NCBI GenBank assembly: GCA_000341795.1
Contig: AODO01000062.1
Span: 62,001 to 126,000, forward strand
DNA: 64,000 nucleotides
Source: Rhodococcus triatomae BKS 15-14
GTDB lineage: Bacteria > Actinomycetota > Actinomycetes > Mycobacteriales > Mycobacteriaceae
Reading direction: 5' to 3'
Part shown: positions 1 to 8,763 of the stretch, piece after piece
How the letters are laid out: each line of letters begins with the position of its first letter
Numbering within the stretch: position 1 is the stretch's first letter
The notes under the pieces: model-generated
Seen by the model: only the letters and a program-made list of their open reading frames with translations
The model's database searches: none
Told to the model about the DNA's origin: nothing
Position numbers and translations under genes: made by a program

Positions 1-1880
1 CGGGTCGCGTACGCCTGGATGGGCCGAAGGAACCGGCCCGCAGCGTCGACAGCCGGCCCGGAGCTGTCGGCGCCGGCCACGAACACCGCGAACGCGACGT
101 CCTGATCGATGCCGACGAACCAGCCGTGGGACGGCTGCCCGGCGACCTCGGCGGTCCCGGTCTTGCCGCGGACGTCGGGGATGTCCGCGAGTTGGGTTGC
201 GGTGCCTGCCGTGACGGTCTCGCGCATCATCGACTTCAGCTGGTCGGTGACTGCGGCGGGCGCAGGCGTCGGAGTCGTGTCGCCGACGCCTGGTTGCCCC
301 TGGACGAGCATGGGCGCGGGGGTCGAGCCGCGGGCGACGGATGCCGCGACGAGTGCCATCCCGAACGGTGACGCGGTCACCCGGCCCTGCCCGATCGCGG
401 ATTCGACCCGTTCGGCCGGGGTGTCGGCGGGCGGGACGCTTCCGGTGACGGTGGTGAGGCCGGGCGTCACGTAGTCGACGCCGAGGCCGAACTGCTGGGC
501 GGCGTCGTGCAGGGCGGTCGGGGTCATCGACACCGCGAGCTGTCCCATCGTGGTGTTGCAGGACCGGGCGAACGCGGTGTGCAGCGGTACCGATCCGAGG
601 TCGAAGTTGTCGTCGTTGGGAATGGTGCGTCCCTCGATGGTGGCGACACCCGGGCACGGCAGAACGGTGTCCGGAGTCACCGAACCACCTTGCAGCGCAG
701 CCGATGTCGTGACGATCTTGAAGGTGGATCCGGGAGGGTAGAGGCCGGTCAGCGCGATCGGGCCCTGCGCACCTGCGGCCGAGTTCTGCGCCACGGCGAG
801 CACACCGCCGGTCGAGGGCCGGATCGCCACGATCGCCGCCTGCTGCGGGAGGCCGGCGATGGCCGCCTGCGCGGACGCCTGGATCGCCGGGTCGAGAGTC
901 GTCGCGATGTCCGGGGCGGCCGTGCCGTCCTGCCCGGCGAGCCACCGGGCCGTTCCGTCGGGCTGCACCAGTTGGACGGCCCAGCCGGCGGTGTCGGCCT
1001 GCGCTTCCTCCCACAGGGTTCGCAGCCCCTCGAAAGCCGGTGACTGCGTGGCCTTGTCGACGGTGAGCAACCGGGTCTGCTTGACCTGGGTGACTCCCGG
1101 AATCGCGGCGAGTTGCGCCTCGATGGGCGCGAGGTCACTGTCGCGCAGGGTGATGACGGACAGCGGACGGCCCTGCGCAGCGGCGAGGTCGGCGCTGATC
1201 GACTCGGCCGTGACGGTGGGTGCGATGGGCTGCAGCAACGGCGCGAGGGCGGCAGCCGAGGCGGTGGGGTCCGGCACAGCGGTGGGGTCGAGGGTGACGA
1301 CGGTGACGGTCTGTTCGGTCATCAGGGGAGACCCGTTGCCGGCGAGCACCGCGGGCGACCCCCCGGCGAGGGCGGTGTAGCGCAGCGTCGCGTCGGCCGT
1401 CAGTCCCGGAGCGAGGAGCGCGGGGTCCCAGGGGATTGCTCCGCCGTCGGCGACGGCCTGGCCTCCTCCGGACGTCGTGTAGGTCCATTCCCGGGCGGGC
1501 GGCGAGGAGGCGGCGGTGGTCTCGGCAGCCGAGGAGGTCGGGGCCGTGCCACTCGGGGTGTCCGCGGCGGCTCCGGCGGCGAATGTCCAGTCGGCGTCGA
1601 GCGCGAAGGTGCCTGCATCACTGTCGGTGCTCGCCACGACGAACCGTGCGTCGGTCGGGTTCAGTCCCTCGAACATCTGCCCGATCGCGGTGGCGGCCGC
1701 GGTGGGATCGGACGTCAGGGCCGCTGCCGCCTGCACGTCGCGTCGGGTCAGCGCGTCCGCGAACTCCTGTGCGGCGGTCTCCGTCTCCGTCGGTCCGGTA
1801 CTGCAGGCGACACCGCCGAGGACCAGGGCCGACACCGAGACGGTCGCCACACCGAACGTGATTCCGGGGCTCATACGCAT
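1..1880 (-). CDS. Penicillin-binding protein (transpeptidase), C-terminus cut by window edge
   Basis: Periplasmic, membrane-anchored D,D-transpeptidase that cross-links peptidoglycan. The three active-site motifs are all present: STFK at about residues 385-388 (Ser385 nucleophile), SCN at 440-442 and KTG at 573-575. The first 330 or so residues hold a hydrophobic leader ending in GGVAC (possible weak lipobox), an NTF2/MecA_N-like domain and a linker domain, the arrangement of class B-like PBPs related to mycobacterial PbpA/Rv2864c. 626 codons are visible and the end lies beyond position 1. The start ATG at 1880 was chosen because a -10-like TAGTGT lies exactly 6 nt upstream, suggesting a leaderless mRNA; an in-frame ATG at 1874 is the alternative. 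Family call is firm; the exact orthologue is not. Confidence 0.9.
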   Translation of the reverse strand, partial: MRMSPGITFGVATVSVSALVLGGVACSTGPTETETAAQEFADALTRRDVQAAAALTSDPTAAATAIGQMFEGLNPTDARFVVASTDSDAGTFALDADWTFAAGAAADTPSGTAPTSSAAETTAASSPPAREWTYTTSGGGQAVADGGAIPWDPALLAPGLTADATLRYTALAGGSPAVLAGNGSPLMTEQTVTVVTLDPTAVPDPTASAAALAPLLQPIAPTVTAESISADLAAAQGRPLSVITLRDSDLAPIEAQLAAIPGVTQVKQTRLLTVDKATQSPAFEGLRTLWEEAQADTAGWAVQLVQPDGTARWLAGQDGTAAPDIATTLDPAIQASAQAAIAGLPQQAAIVAIRPSTGGVLAVAQNSAAGAQGPIALTGLYPPGSTFKIVTTSAALQGGSVTPDTVLPCPGVATIEGRTIPNDDNFDLGSVPLHTAFARSCNTTMGQLAVSMTPTALHDAAQQFGLGVDYVTPGLTTVTGSVPPADTPAERVESAIGQGRVTASPFGMALVAASVARGSTPAPMLVQGQPGVGDTTPTPAPAAVTDQLKSMMRETVTAGTATQLADIPDVRGKTGTAEVAGQPSHGWFVGIDQDVAFAVFVAGADSSGPAVDAAGRFLRPIQAYAT

Positions 1881-1886
1881 CCCCCG

Positions 1887-1892
1887 ACACTA
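1887..1892 (-). promoter_or_regulatory. -10 element for the PBP gene (leaderless)
   Basis: On the minus strand TAGTGT is followed by CGGGGG and then the ATG at 1880. The 6-nt spacing puts the expected transcription start on the first base of the start codon. Confidence 0.45.
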
Positions 1893-1975
1893 GGCGGCAT
1901 CGCCCCCTGCTCGCCGTTCCGGGAGCGGGCGCCATGGTCACCGCACCCCGGGGCGCGCGATAGCGGCGTAGGCTT

Positions 1976-1990
1976 GTAATCAAGTAATCA
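1976..1990 (+). promoter_or_regulatory. Tandem GTAATCA repeat upstream of the 183-aa unknown gene
   Basis: Two direct copies of GTAATCA at 1976-1982 and 1984-1990 sit in an unusually AT-rich patch. They overlap short dyads (CTTG..CAAG and CAAGT..ACTTG) and lie 23-38 nt before the start at 2014. This suggests a regulator binding site overlapping the promoter; no known motif is recognised. Confidence 0.3.
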
Positions 1991-2013
1991 TTGCAACTTG
2001 CGAGGTGAGAGCA

Positions 2014-2565
2014 ATGGGATACTCGTCGAACAGCCGCAGGTTCGGCCGCAGCGGCGGCTGGCAGCAGGCCGAAGCACCCGACACGCGCGACGTCGCCGAC
2101 TGGTTCGGTGGGCGCCTGCCCGACGACTGGTTCACCGGTCCACCGACCATCGAGGTGGATCGCGAGGAGATCGTCGTCACGGGTGAACTGCCCCCGCCCG
2201 ACGACGCCACGACCGCAGCGGTCGAGGGCCGCGTGTCGCGGTTCCGGGAGTCGACGCGATCGCAGCGGATGCGCATCGCGGACGAGGCGGAGGCCCGCTA
2301 CGGCCGCAAGGTCGCGTGGGGCGTCACCGTGGGCGAGCATCACGTGCTGTTCACCCACTTGGCGGTGCCGGTGATGACCCGGCTGCGCCAGCCCGAACGC
2401 AAGGTCCTCGACACCCTGGTCGATGCCGGTGTCGCGCGCTCCCGAGCGGATGCACTGGCGTGGACGGTGCGCCTGGCCGGCCGGCATGCGGAAGAGTGGC
2501 TCGCCGAACTGCGGGAAGCGATGCGCAAGGTCGACGACCTGCGCACCGAGGGGCCGCAGTTGTAG
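2014..2565 (+). CDS. Conserved hypothetical protein, 183 aa
   Basis: Not recognised. Soluble, no signal peptide or membrane segment. It begins MGYSSNSRRFGRSGGW, has an acidic middle with a Pro-rich stretch near residue 65, and a strongly helical C-terminal half (about residues 90-183). The segment around RSRADALAWTVRLA resembles the helix-turn-helix layout of ribbon-helix-helix DNA-binding proteins, but that is a visual resemblance only. The ATG at 2014 is preferred over the in-frame GTG at 2005 because GAGGTG (2002-2007) is well placed as its ribosome-binding site. The gene stands alone between the divergent PBP gene and the ABC-F gene, behind an AT-rich promoter with a tandem heptamer. Confidence 0.7.
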   Translation: MGYSSNSRRFGRSGGWQQAEAPDTRDVADWFGGRLPDDWFTGPPTIEVDREEIVVTGELPPPDDATTAAVEGRVSRFRESTRSQRMRIADEAEARYGRKVAWGVTVGEHHVLFTHLAVPVMTRLRQPERKVLDTLVDAGVARSRADALAWTVRLAGRHAEEWLAELREAMRKVDDLRTEGPQL

Positions 2566-2718
2566 CTCCGCTCATAATCGCTTGCGCTGGTCGCCGGACC
2601 GCGCCTACCCTGGCTCTCGCCCTGTTGTCGACGATCGGACGACCATTGCTCATTCGGAGGTAGTTCCCGCGCGCCGCGGTACTCGCGTGCGCTCCGCGAC
2701 CACCCCGAAGGAGCATTG

Positions 2719-4299
2719 ATGCCCTCACTCGTCCTGTCCGACCTCTCGTTCTCCTGGCCCGACGGCGATTCCGTCCTCACCGGTGTCGACGCCGTCTTCC
2801 CGTCCGGCCGCACCGGCCTCGTCGGGCGCAACGGCGCCGGCAAGTCGACGCTGCTCCGTCTGATCGCCGGCCGGCTCACGCCCGACCGCGGATCGATCAC
2901 CGTCAGCGGCGACCTCGCCTACCTCCGCCAGGACCTCACCCTCGACCCGTCCCGCACCGTCGACGCGGTGCTCGGCATCGATGCGCAGCGAAAGGCACTG
3001 CACCGCATCGAATCCGGCGACGGCACCGAGGAGGACTACGCGACCGTCGGCTCGCACTGGGACGTGGAGGAGCGGGCGCTCGCGACCCTGGACCGGCTCG
3101 GACTCGCGCACGTCGCATCCGATCCGGCCGATCTCGACCGCACCGTCGGCACACTCTCCGGCGGTGAGACGATCCTGCTGGGGTTGACGGCCGCCCTGCT
3201 CGCCGAGCCGGACGTGCTGTTGCTCGACGAACCGACGAACAACCTCGACCTGGCGGCGAAGGCTCGCCTCTACGAGGCGGTGCAGCGGTTCGCGGGCATC
3301 GTGGTGGTCGTCAGCCACGACCGCACCCTCCTCGACCTGATGGACACCACCGCCGAACTCAGGGACGGCGAGATCCGTTTCTTCGGAGGCAATTTCGCGC
3401 ACTACACGCAGGTGATCGACGCCGAGTCGGAGGCCGCGCGGGCTGCGGTCCGCGACGCCCGCAACGACGTACGCCGACAAGGCCGCGAGCTGGTGGAGGC
3501 GCAGGTGAAGCTGGATCGCCGGCAGCGTTACGCGAAGAAGACGGAATCGAGCATCCCGAAGATCCTGGCAGGCAAACGCAAGAGCGAGGCACAGGTGTCG
3601 GCGGGGAAGCTCCGCGGAACCCATCAGGAGAAGCTGGACGACGCCCGCCGCACCCTCGACGAAGCTCAGGACGCGTTGCGGGAGGACCGCGAGATCCGGA
3701 TCGACCTGCCGGACAGCGTCGTCCATCCCGGTCAGCGAGTCGTCGACGTCGACGCGCTGCTGCGCACCGGGCAGCACGTCGAGTTCGCGGTGACCGGCCC
3801 GGAACGGATCGCGCTGATCGGCCGCAACGGAGTCGGCAAGACCACGCTGCTGCAGGCGATCGTCGACGCTCCGCCTGCGGTGCCGTGGCGGGTCCTGCCA
3901 CAACGTCTCGACGTGTTCGACGAATCCCGCACACTCGCGCAGAACGTCGCCGACGCCGCCCCGCATGCGACCGACGAGCAGATCCGGGCACGGTTGGCGC
4001 GCTTCCTGTTCCGTGGCCGCAGCGCCGAGGTCGCTGCTGCGGCGCTGTCCGGGGGTGAGCGACTGCGCGCCGCACTGGCGACGGTCCTGCTCGCGGAGCC
4101 TGCGCCGCGACTGCTGCTGCTCGACGAGCCGACGAACAACCTGGACCTGCCCAGCGTCGCGCACCTGACGGAAGCGTTGTCGCAGTTCCGCGGCGCCGTG
4201 ATCGTGATCAGCCACGACACCGCCTTCCTGCGGGAGATCGGCATCACCCGCTGGCTGGAGTTGACGGAGTCGGGCCTCGACGAGGTGGATCCGCTCTAG
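2719..4299 (+). CDS. ABC-F family ATPase (ribosome-associated type)
   Basis: 526-residue cytoplasmic protein with two ABC ATPase domains and no membrane segments, the hallmark of ABC-F proteins, which act on ribosomes in translation control or antibiotic protection. Domain 1: Walker A GRNGAGKST (about 39-47), signature LSGGE, Walker B LLLDEPTNNLDL. A charged, Lys/Arg-rich interdomain linker follows (about 235-330, including KKTESSIPKILAGKRK). Domain 2: GRNGVGKTT, LSGGERL and LLLLDEPTNNLDL. The ATG at 2719 has GAAGGAG 5 nt upstream. The 150-bp leader contains a second Shine-Dalgarno-like GGAGGT near 2656 with a very short in-frame stop, which might be a remnant of attenuation; I give that little weight. 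Substrate or drug cannot be named from sequence. Confidence 0.9.
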   Translation: MPSLVLSDLSFSWPDGDSVLTGVDAVFPSGRTGLVGRNGAGKSTLLRLIAGRLTPDRGSITVSGDLAYLRQDLTLDPSRTVDAVLGIDAQRKALHRIESGDGTEEDYATVGSHWDVEERALATLDRLGLAHVASDPADLDRTVGTLSGGETILLGLTAALLAEPDVLLLDEPTNNLDLAAKARLYEAVQRFAGIVVVVSHDRTLLDLMDTTAELRDGEIRFFGGNFAHYTQVIDAESEAARAAVRDARNDVRRQGRELVEAQVKLDRRQRYAKKTESSIPKILAGKRKSEAQVSAGKLRGTHQEKLDDARRTLDEAQDALREDREIRIDLPDSVVHPGQRVVDVDALLRTGQHVEFAVTGPERIALIGRNGVGKTTLLQAIVDAPPAVPWRVLPQRLDVFDESRTLAQNVADAAPHATDEQIRARLARFLFRGRSAEVAAAALSGGERLRAALATVLLAEPAPRLLLLDEPTNNLDLPSVAHLTEALSQFRGAVIVISHDTAFLREIGITRWLELTESGLDEVDPL

Positions 4300-4327
4300 A
4301 GTCGGGTAACCGACCCGAAGGAGCACG

Positions 4328-5740
4328 ATGTCCACCGGCACCACCGCGGTCCACGCCTTCCGCGACGACGCCCTCGCCGACCTCGACGCGACCGGTGTCG
4401 CACAGCGCATCGCCTCCGGGGAGATCACCGCCGGTGAGGCCGTGGAGGCTGCCGTCGTCCGGGCCGAGGCCGTCGCCTCGCTGGCGGCGATCGAGACCCC
4501 GGACTTCGCCCGGGCTCGCACTGCCGCGTCCGGCGCACACAGCGGCCCGTTCGCGGGTGTCCCCACCTTCGTGAAGGACAACGTGGACGTGGCGGGACTG
4601 CCGACCGGGCAGGGCAGCGCCGCGTTCACCCCGCCCCGTGCGTCCAAGGACAGTCCCGTCGTGACGCAGCTGCTGTCGACAGGGCTGGTCTCGCTGGGCA
4701 AGAGCCGGTTGCCGGAGTTCGGGTTCAGTCCGACCAGCGAGTTCGCCGACGCGGAACCGGTGCACAATCCGTGGAATCCCGCGTTCTCGTCGGGCGCCTC
4801 GTCGGGGGGCGCGGCAGCCCTGGTGGCCGCCGGTGTGGTGCCCATCGCGCACGGCAACGACGGTGGCGGCTCGATCCGGATCCCGGCGGCGGCGTGCGGG
4901 CTGGTGGGACTGAAGCCGACCCGCGGCCGGACGGTCGCGGACCCGACCGATCTGACGATGCCGGTCCGTCTCGTCACGCAGGGCGTCCTGACGCGGACGG
5001 TGCGCGACGCCGCCCGCTATTACGCCGCGGCGGAGCACCACCACCGCAATCGGAAGCTGCCGCCGGTGCGACTGGTGACGGGACCGAGCTCGACGCGGCT
5101 GCGCGTCGGCGTCATCCTCGATTCGATCGGTGGGCTGCGGAGCGACAGCGAGACCCGTGCGGCCGTCAGCGCGACGGCGGACCTGCTGTCGAATCTGGGG
5201 CATCACGTGACCGATGCGCCGTTGCCGGTGGGACCGCAGTTCGCCGACGACTTCTCGATCTACTGGGGATTCCTGTCGTTCGCGATCTGCGCGGGCGGGA
5301 AACGACTGCTGGGACGTGATTTCGAGAAGGCCGGCACCGACAACCTCACGCGGGGCCTCGACGCGCTGTACCGCCGGAACGGCGCAAAGACGCCGGGCGT
5401 GCTGTACCGGTTGCAGCGCAGCGCCCAGCTGTACGCGAAGGTGTTCGCCGACTACGATGTCATCGCGTCACCGGTCCTCGGGCACACCGTCCCCGAACTC
5501 GGTTTCCTCTCCCCCACCCAGCCGTTCGACGAGCTGTTCGAGAAGCTGGTCCGGTACACCTCGTTCACTCCGGCGAACAACGCCGCGGGTGGCCCGGCCA
5601 TCTCACTGCCCCTGCACACCACTGCGGCGGGAATGCCTCTGGGCGTGCATTTCTCGGCTGCACACGGAGACGAGCGAACCCTGCTCGAGCTCGCGTTCGA
5701 GCTCGAGCAGGTCCGGCCCTTCGCACGGATCCAGGGTTAG
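4328..5740 (+). CDS. Amidase signature family hydrolase
   Basis: Cytoplasmic amide hydrolase of 470 residues using the Ser-cisSer-Lys triad. The three residues are visible with the canonical 24-residue gap: Lys83 in FVKDN, Ser158 in GASSGG and Ser182 in GGGSIRIPA. Length fits ordinary amidases. It is more like AtzF/GatA-related stand-alone amidases than a GatA subunit, since no gatB/gatC neighbours are present. The ATG at 4328 has GAAGGAG 6 nt upstream. The stop codon overlaps the stop of the convergent MMPL gene by 4 bp. The natural substrate is unknown. Confidence 0.88.
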   Translation: MSTGTTAVHAFRDDALADLDATGVAQRIASGEITAGEAVEAAVVRAEAVASLAAIETPDFARARTAASGAHSGPFAGVPTFVKDNVDVAGLPTGQGSAAFTPPRASKDSPVVTQLLSTGLVSLGKSRLPEFGFSPTSEFADAEPVHNPWNPAFSSGASSGGAAALVAAGVVPIAHGNDGGGSIRIPAAACGLVGLKPTRGRTVADPTDLTMPVRLVTQGVLTRTVRDAARYYAAAEHHHRNRKLPPVRLVTGPSSTRLRVGVILDSIGGLRSDSETRAAVSATADLLSNLGHHVTDAPLPVGPQFADDFSIYWGFLSFAICAGGKRLLGRDFEKAGTDNLTRGLDALYRRNGAKTPGVLYRLQRSAQLYAKVFADYDVIASPVLGHTVPELGFLSPTQPFDELFEKLVRYTSFTPANNAAGGPAISLPLHTTAAGMPLGVHFSAAHGDERTLLELAFELEQVRPFARIQG

Positions 5741-7845
5741 ACGGTCACCTTCTCCGGTTCCTCGTCCGTCGGTTCCGTGCGCTTCGCCAGCGCACTCGGC
5801 CACCACACCCGCGGGCCGATGTCGTGGACGAGGGCCGGAACCAGGAGCGACCGCACCAGTAGTGCGTCGAGGAGCACACCGAAGGCGACGATGAAGGCGA
5901 GCTGCGCCAGGAAGATCAGCGGGATCACCGCCAGCGCGGAGAACGTCGCCGCGAGAACCACTCCGGCGGAGGTGATCACCCCACCGGTGACGGTGAGTGC
6001 GCGCAGCACGCCGGGTCGGGTACCGATCCGGAACGCCTCCTCGCGCGCCCTCGTCATCAGGAAGATGTTGTAGTCGATCCCGAGGGCGACGAGGAACACG
6101 AAGGCGAACAGCGGGACCACGGGGTCGGCACCGGGGAATCCGAGGATGTGGTTGAACACGATCGACGAGACGCCGAGGGTCGCCGCGAACGACAGGATCA
6201 CCGTCGCCATGAGCAGCAGCGGCGCGAGGATCGACCGCAGGAGCAGGCACAGGATCAGGAAGACCACCAGGCTCACCACCGGGATGATGAGGTTGCGGTC
6301 GTGCGTCGCGGTCGTCTTGGTGTCGAGATCGGTGGCCGTCGGGCCGCCGACCAGGGCGTCGGCCCCGTCGACCGCGTGCACGGATTCGCGGAGCCGCTCC
6401 ACCGTGTCCTCGGCCGCGAGTGAGTCGGCGGGATCGGACAGCGTCGCTTCGAGTGCGACCCGTCCGTCGACGACCATCGGTGCGCCGCCGTCGGTGGTGA
6501 TCACCGAGACACTGTCGACACCGGGCACCTCGGCGGCTGCCGAGACGGCATCCTGCGCGTCCGCGTTCGCGATGATCACCGCCGGCGAACCGCTGCCCGC
6601 GTCGAAGTGGTCGGTGAGCACCTGCTGGCCGGTGGCCGAGTCCGCCTCGAAGAGGAAGGTGTCGGACTGCGCGATGCCGCTGGCCTTGAACTGCGGCAGG
6701 AACAGCGCGAACAGCACGAGGACCAGTGTCGATCCCACCCAGAACTTGCGGGGGCCGGCTCCGATGCGGGCCGCGAGCTTGGCCCAGAAACCGTGCTGGG
6801 ACTCGACTTCCGCGTCCCCCGTGTAGCCGGGTCGGCGCGGCCAGAACGCGGTCCGGCCGATCAGGACCAGCGCGGCGGGCAGGAACGTCATCGACGCGAC
6901 GAACGACGCCGCGATGCCGATGGCGGCGACCGGTCCGAGCCCCTTGTTGGAGTTCAGGTCCGAGAGCAGCAGGCACAGCACGCCGGCGATGACGGTGCCC
7001 GCGGACGCGGCGACCGGCTCGATGGTGGCCCGCCACGCCGCGCGCATGGCGGCGTACTTGTCCTCGGTGTTGCGCAGTTCCTCACGGAAACGCGCGACGA
7101 GCAGCAGCGCGTAGTCGGTGGCCGCGCCGAAGACGAGGATGAACAGGATGCCCTGACTCTGACCGTTCAGGGTGATCGCGCCTGCGTCGGCGAGAACGTA
7201 GACGAGCAGGCTGGCGAGTACCAGCGCGAAGAGAGCCGAGAAGATCACCACGAACGGCAGGATCGGGCTGCGGTACACGACGACGAGGATCAGCATCACG
7301 ACCGCGCCGGCGACGAGGAGCAGGATCCCGTCGATGCCGCCGAACGCGGAGCTCAGGTCGGCTGCGGTGCCTGCGGGTCCGGTGACGTGCACCGACAACC
7401 CGTCCGGTGCGTTCGCCAGGGCGTCGCGCAGCTCGGTGACGGTGTCGGCGACCTCACCGGTGCTGTCGACGGGGACGAACATCTGCAGCGCCTGGCCGTC
7501 CTCCGACGGGATGGGCGGCGAGAACTGCGGTCCGAAACCCTCGGCGCCCGCGAGTGATGCGGTGCTGTCGGCGAGGAACGCCGAATCCTGCTGTGTGATC
7601 CCGGAGTCACGTTCGGCCACCACGATGGCCGGCACGAAGGTGGTGTCCTGGAACCCGGTCTGCAGCCGGGACACTTCCGTCGCCTCCGCCGATTCCGGCA
7701 GGAAGGTGGTGTTGTCGTTGCTCTGGACGTCGGTGAGCTTGCCTGCGAACGGCCCGCCCGCTCCTGCGAGTGCGAGCCAGGCGAGAATCAGCACGGCTGG
7801 CAGAATCCAGCGCAGGCGTCTCGTCTTGCCGGTGGTCGTGGTCAC
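5737..7845 (-). CDS. MMPL/RND family membrane exporter
   Basis: 702-residue inner-membrane transporter with the internally duplicated RND layout: an N-terminal membrane segment, a large extracytoplasmic loop (about 45-170), a group of membrane helices, a second loop (about 390-500) and a second helix group. The MMPL sequences ATDYALLLVARFREEL and GIDYNIFLMTRAREEA carry the membrane Asp-Tyr pairs that relay protons in this family. It starts with GTG at 7845 behind AGGGAAG. A near-perfect palindrome lies between it and the divergent marR gene, so MarR repression of the pump is likely. Substrate unknown; the protein lacks the long C-terminal domain of the largest mycobacterial MmpLs. Confidence 0.9.
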   Translation of the reverse strand: MTTTTGKTRRLRWILPAVLILAWLALAGAGGPFAGKLTDVQSNDNTTFLPESAEATEVSRLQTGFQDTTFVPAIVVAERDSGITQQDSAFLADSTASLAGAEGFGPQFSPPIPSEDGQALQMFVPVDSTGEVADTVTELRDALANAPDGLSVHVTGPAGTAADLSSAFGGIDGILLLVAGAVVMLILVVVYRSPILPFVVIFSALFALVLASLLVYVLADAGAITLNGQSQGILFILVFGAATDYALLLVARFREELRNTEDKYAAMRAAWRATIEPVAASAGTVIAGVLCLLLSDLNSNKGLGPVAAIGIAASFVASMTFLPAALVLIGRTAFWPRRPGYTGDAEVESQHGFWAKLAARIGAGPRKFWVGSTLVLVLFALFLPQFKASGIAQSDTFLFEADSATGQQVLTDHFDAGSGSPAVIIANADAQDAVSAAAEVPGVDSVSVITTDGGAPMVVDGRVALEATLSDPADSLAAEDTVERLRESVHAVDGADALVGGPTATDLDTKTTATHDRNLIIPVVSLVVFLILCLLLRSILAPLLLMATVILSFAATLGVSSIVFNHILGFPGADPVVPLFAFVFLVALGIDYNIFLMTRAREEAFRIGTRPGVLRALTVTGGVITSAGVVLAATFSALAVIPLIFLAQLAFIVAFGVLLDALLVRSLLVPALVHDIGPRVWWPSALAKRTEPTDEEPEKVTV

Positions 7846-7901
7846 GTGTCTTCCCTACCCGCCGAGGAGTCGGCGTCCGTAGTGTCCGGATTCGGCACCA
7901 G

Positions 7902-7923
7902 TTTGCTCAGCCTGCTGAACAAA
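7902..7923. promoter_or_regulatory. MarR-type operator between MMPL and marR genes
   Basis: Arms TTTGCTCAGC and GCTGAACAAA are inverted copies with one mismatch, separated by CT. It lies in the 110-bp divergent intergenic region, where the neighbouring MarR protein would be expected to bind and repress both genes. Confidence 0.6.
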
Positions 7924-7955
7924 TGCAAATGGCGCCGAACGAATCGAGGTGACGA

Positions 7956-8384
7956 ATGAGACCCGACGACATCGACGACTGGCCCACCGGCCGGCTGTTG
8001 TCCACGGCGGCAAGGCTGGTCGAGCAGTCGTGGGAGTCGCTTTTGCGTGCACACGACCTCACCCACGCGGGCCTGTTCGTGTTGCACGCGGTCGAGCACG
8101 CACCCGCGTCCCAACGCGAGATCGCCCGTACCGCGCGCGTCACCGACCAGACCATGAGCCGCACCATCGAGAAGCTCGAACGCGCCGGATACGTCACTCG
8201 CGAGCCTTACCCCGGAGACGAGCGGCGCAAACTCGTCACCGTCACCGACACCGGACGCACCACCTACCGAAAACTGATCGAACTCGAACGCGAGGACGCG
8301 ACGCTCACCGCCGCCGTCGGCGACGTCGCGGCTCTGCGTAGCCAACTGCTCGCACTCGTGCGCGCACTCCACACGGTGCCCTGA
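7956..8384 (+). CDS. MarR family transcriptional regulator
   Basis: 142-residue winged-helix repressor. The recognition region reads SQREIARTARVTDQTMSRTIEKLERAGYVTR, followed by the wing PYPGDERRKLVTVTDTGR typical of MarR proteins. The ATG at 7956 has GAGGTGA upstream. Its divergent placement against the MMPL pump, with an inverted repeat between, points to autoregulation and control of the pump, probably relieved by a small toxic or phenolic ligand (inference from the family). Confidence 0.88.
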   Translation: MRPDDIDDWPTGRLLSTAARLVEQSWESLLRAHDLTHAGLFVLHAVEHAPASQREIARTARVTDQTMSRTIEKLERAGYVTREPYPGDERRKLVTVTDTGRTTYRKLIELEREDATLTAAVGDVAALRSQLLALVRALHTVP

Positions 8385-8393
8385 GACCCAAAA

Positions 8394-8423
8394 AGGCCCA
8401 CACCCGATTGCGGGTGTGGGCCT
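8394..8423 (-). terminator. Intrinsic terminator for the 35-aa membrane protein gene
   Basis: Perfect 13-bp stem with an ATTG loop. On the minus strand it is followed by TTTTT, so it best serves the leftward small gene ending at 8484. As a convergent hairpin it may also stop the marR transcript. Confidence 0.8.
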
Positions 8424-8483
8424 CATCACACTGTCGGTGACGTGGACGCGCTTTCAGGACAGGCGCGGTTTACACACGACCTG

Positions 8484-8591
8484 TCAGGACTGCGAGTAGA
8501 TCCCCGCGCCGACGGCGACCGCGATCAGCGCGAGACCGCCGATACCCGCGAAATAGCTGATGGCGGCGACGTTGTCCTCGGACGAACCCAT
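8484..8591 (-). CDS. Small single-span membrane protein, 35 aa
   Basis: A 36-codon frame starting MGSSEDNVAAISYFAG and ending YSQS. Residues about 9-31 form one hydrophobic span rich in Ala, Ile, Gly and Val. The start ATG has AAGGAG 8 nt upstream and the gene ends about 60 bp before a strong leftward terminator with a T-run, so it looks like a complete transcription unit. Function unknown; small one-helix proteins of this kind often modulate a membrane partner, but no partner is indicated here. Confidence 0.65.
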   Translation of the reverse strand: MGSSEDNVAAISYFAGIGGLALIAVAVGAGIYSQS

Positions 8592-8763
8592 GCTTGAACT
8601 CCTTCTGTACGGGGATGCTGCTCACCGGCGGCTGGACGCCACAGAATGCTTCACTTCCGGCTCGCAGGTCCATTGGTACCCACAGACGGGCCGACCCGCA
8701 AGGCCACCAACCTTCGACGTTCCTTCGAACCGTCGCCGCGGCCGCGATTGGCACCATGGTCCG

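Noticed and set aside
2640-2718. Possible attenuator with a tiny upstream frame before the ABC-F gene
   Set aside because: A GGAGGT-like site is present, but I could not find a convincing peptide or alternative hairpins, so it is not listed as a feature.
2725-4977. A 750-codon open frame on the minus strand across the ABC-F and amidase genes
   Set aside because: It is antisense to two genes with intact motifs. Its product is Arg/Gly/Asp/His-rich with no domain, as expected for a shadow frame in high-GC DNA.
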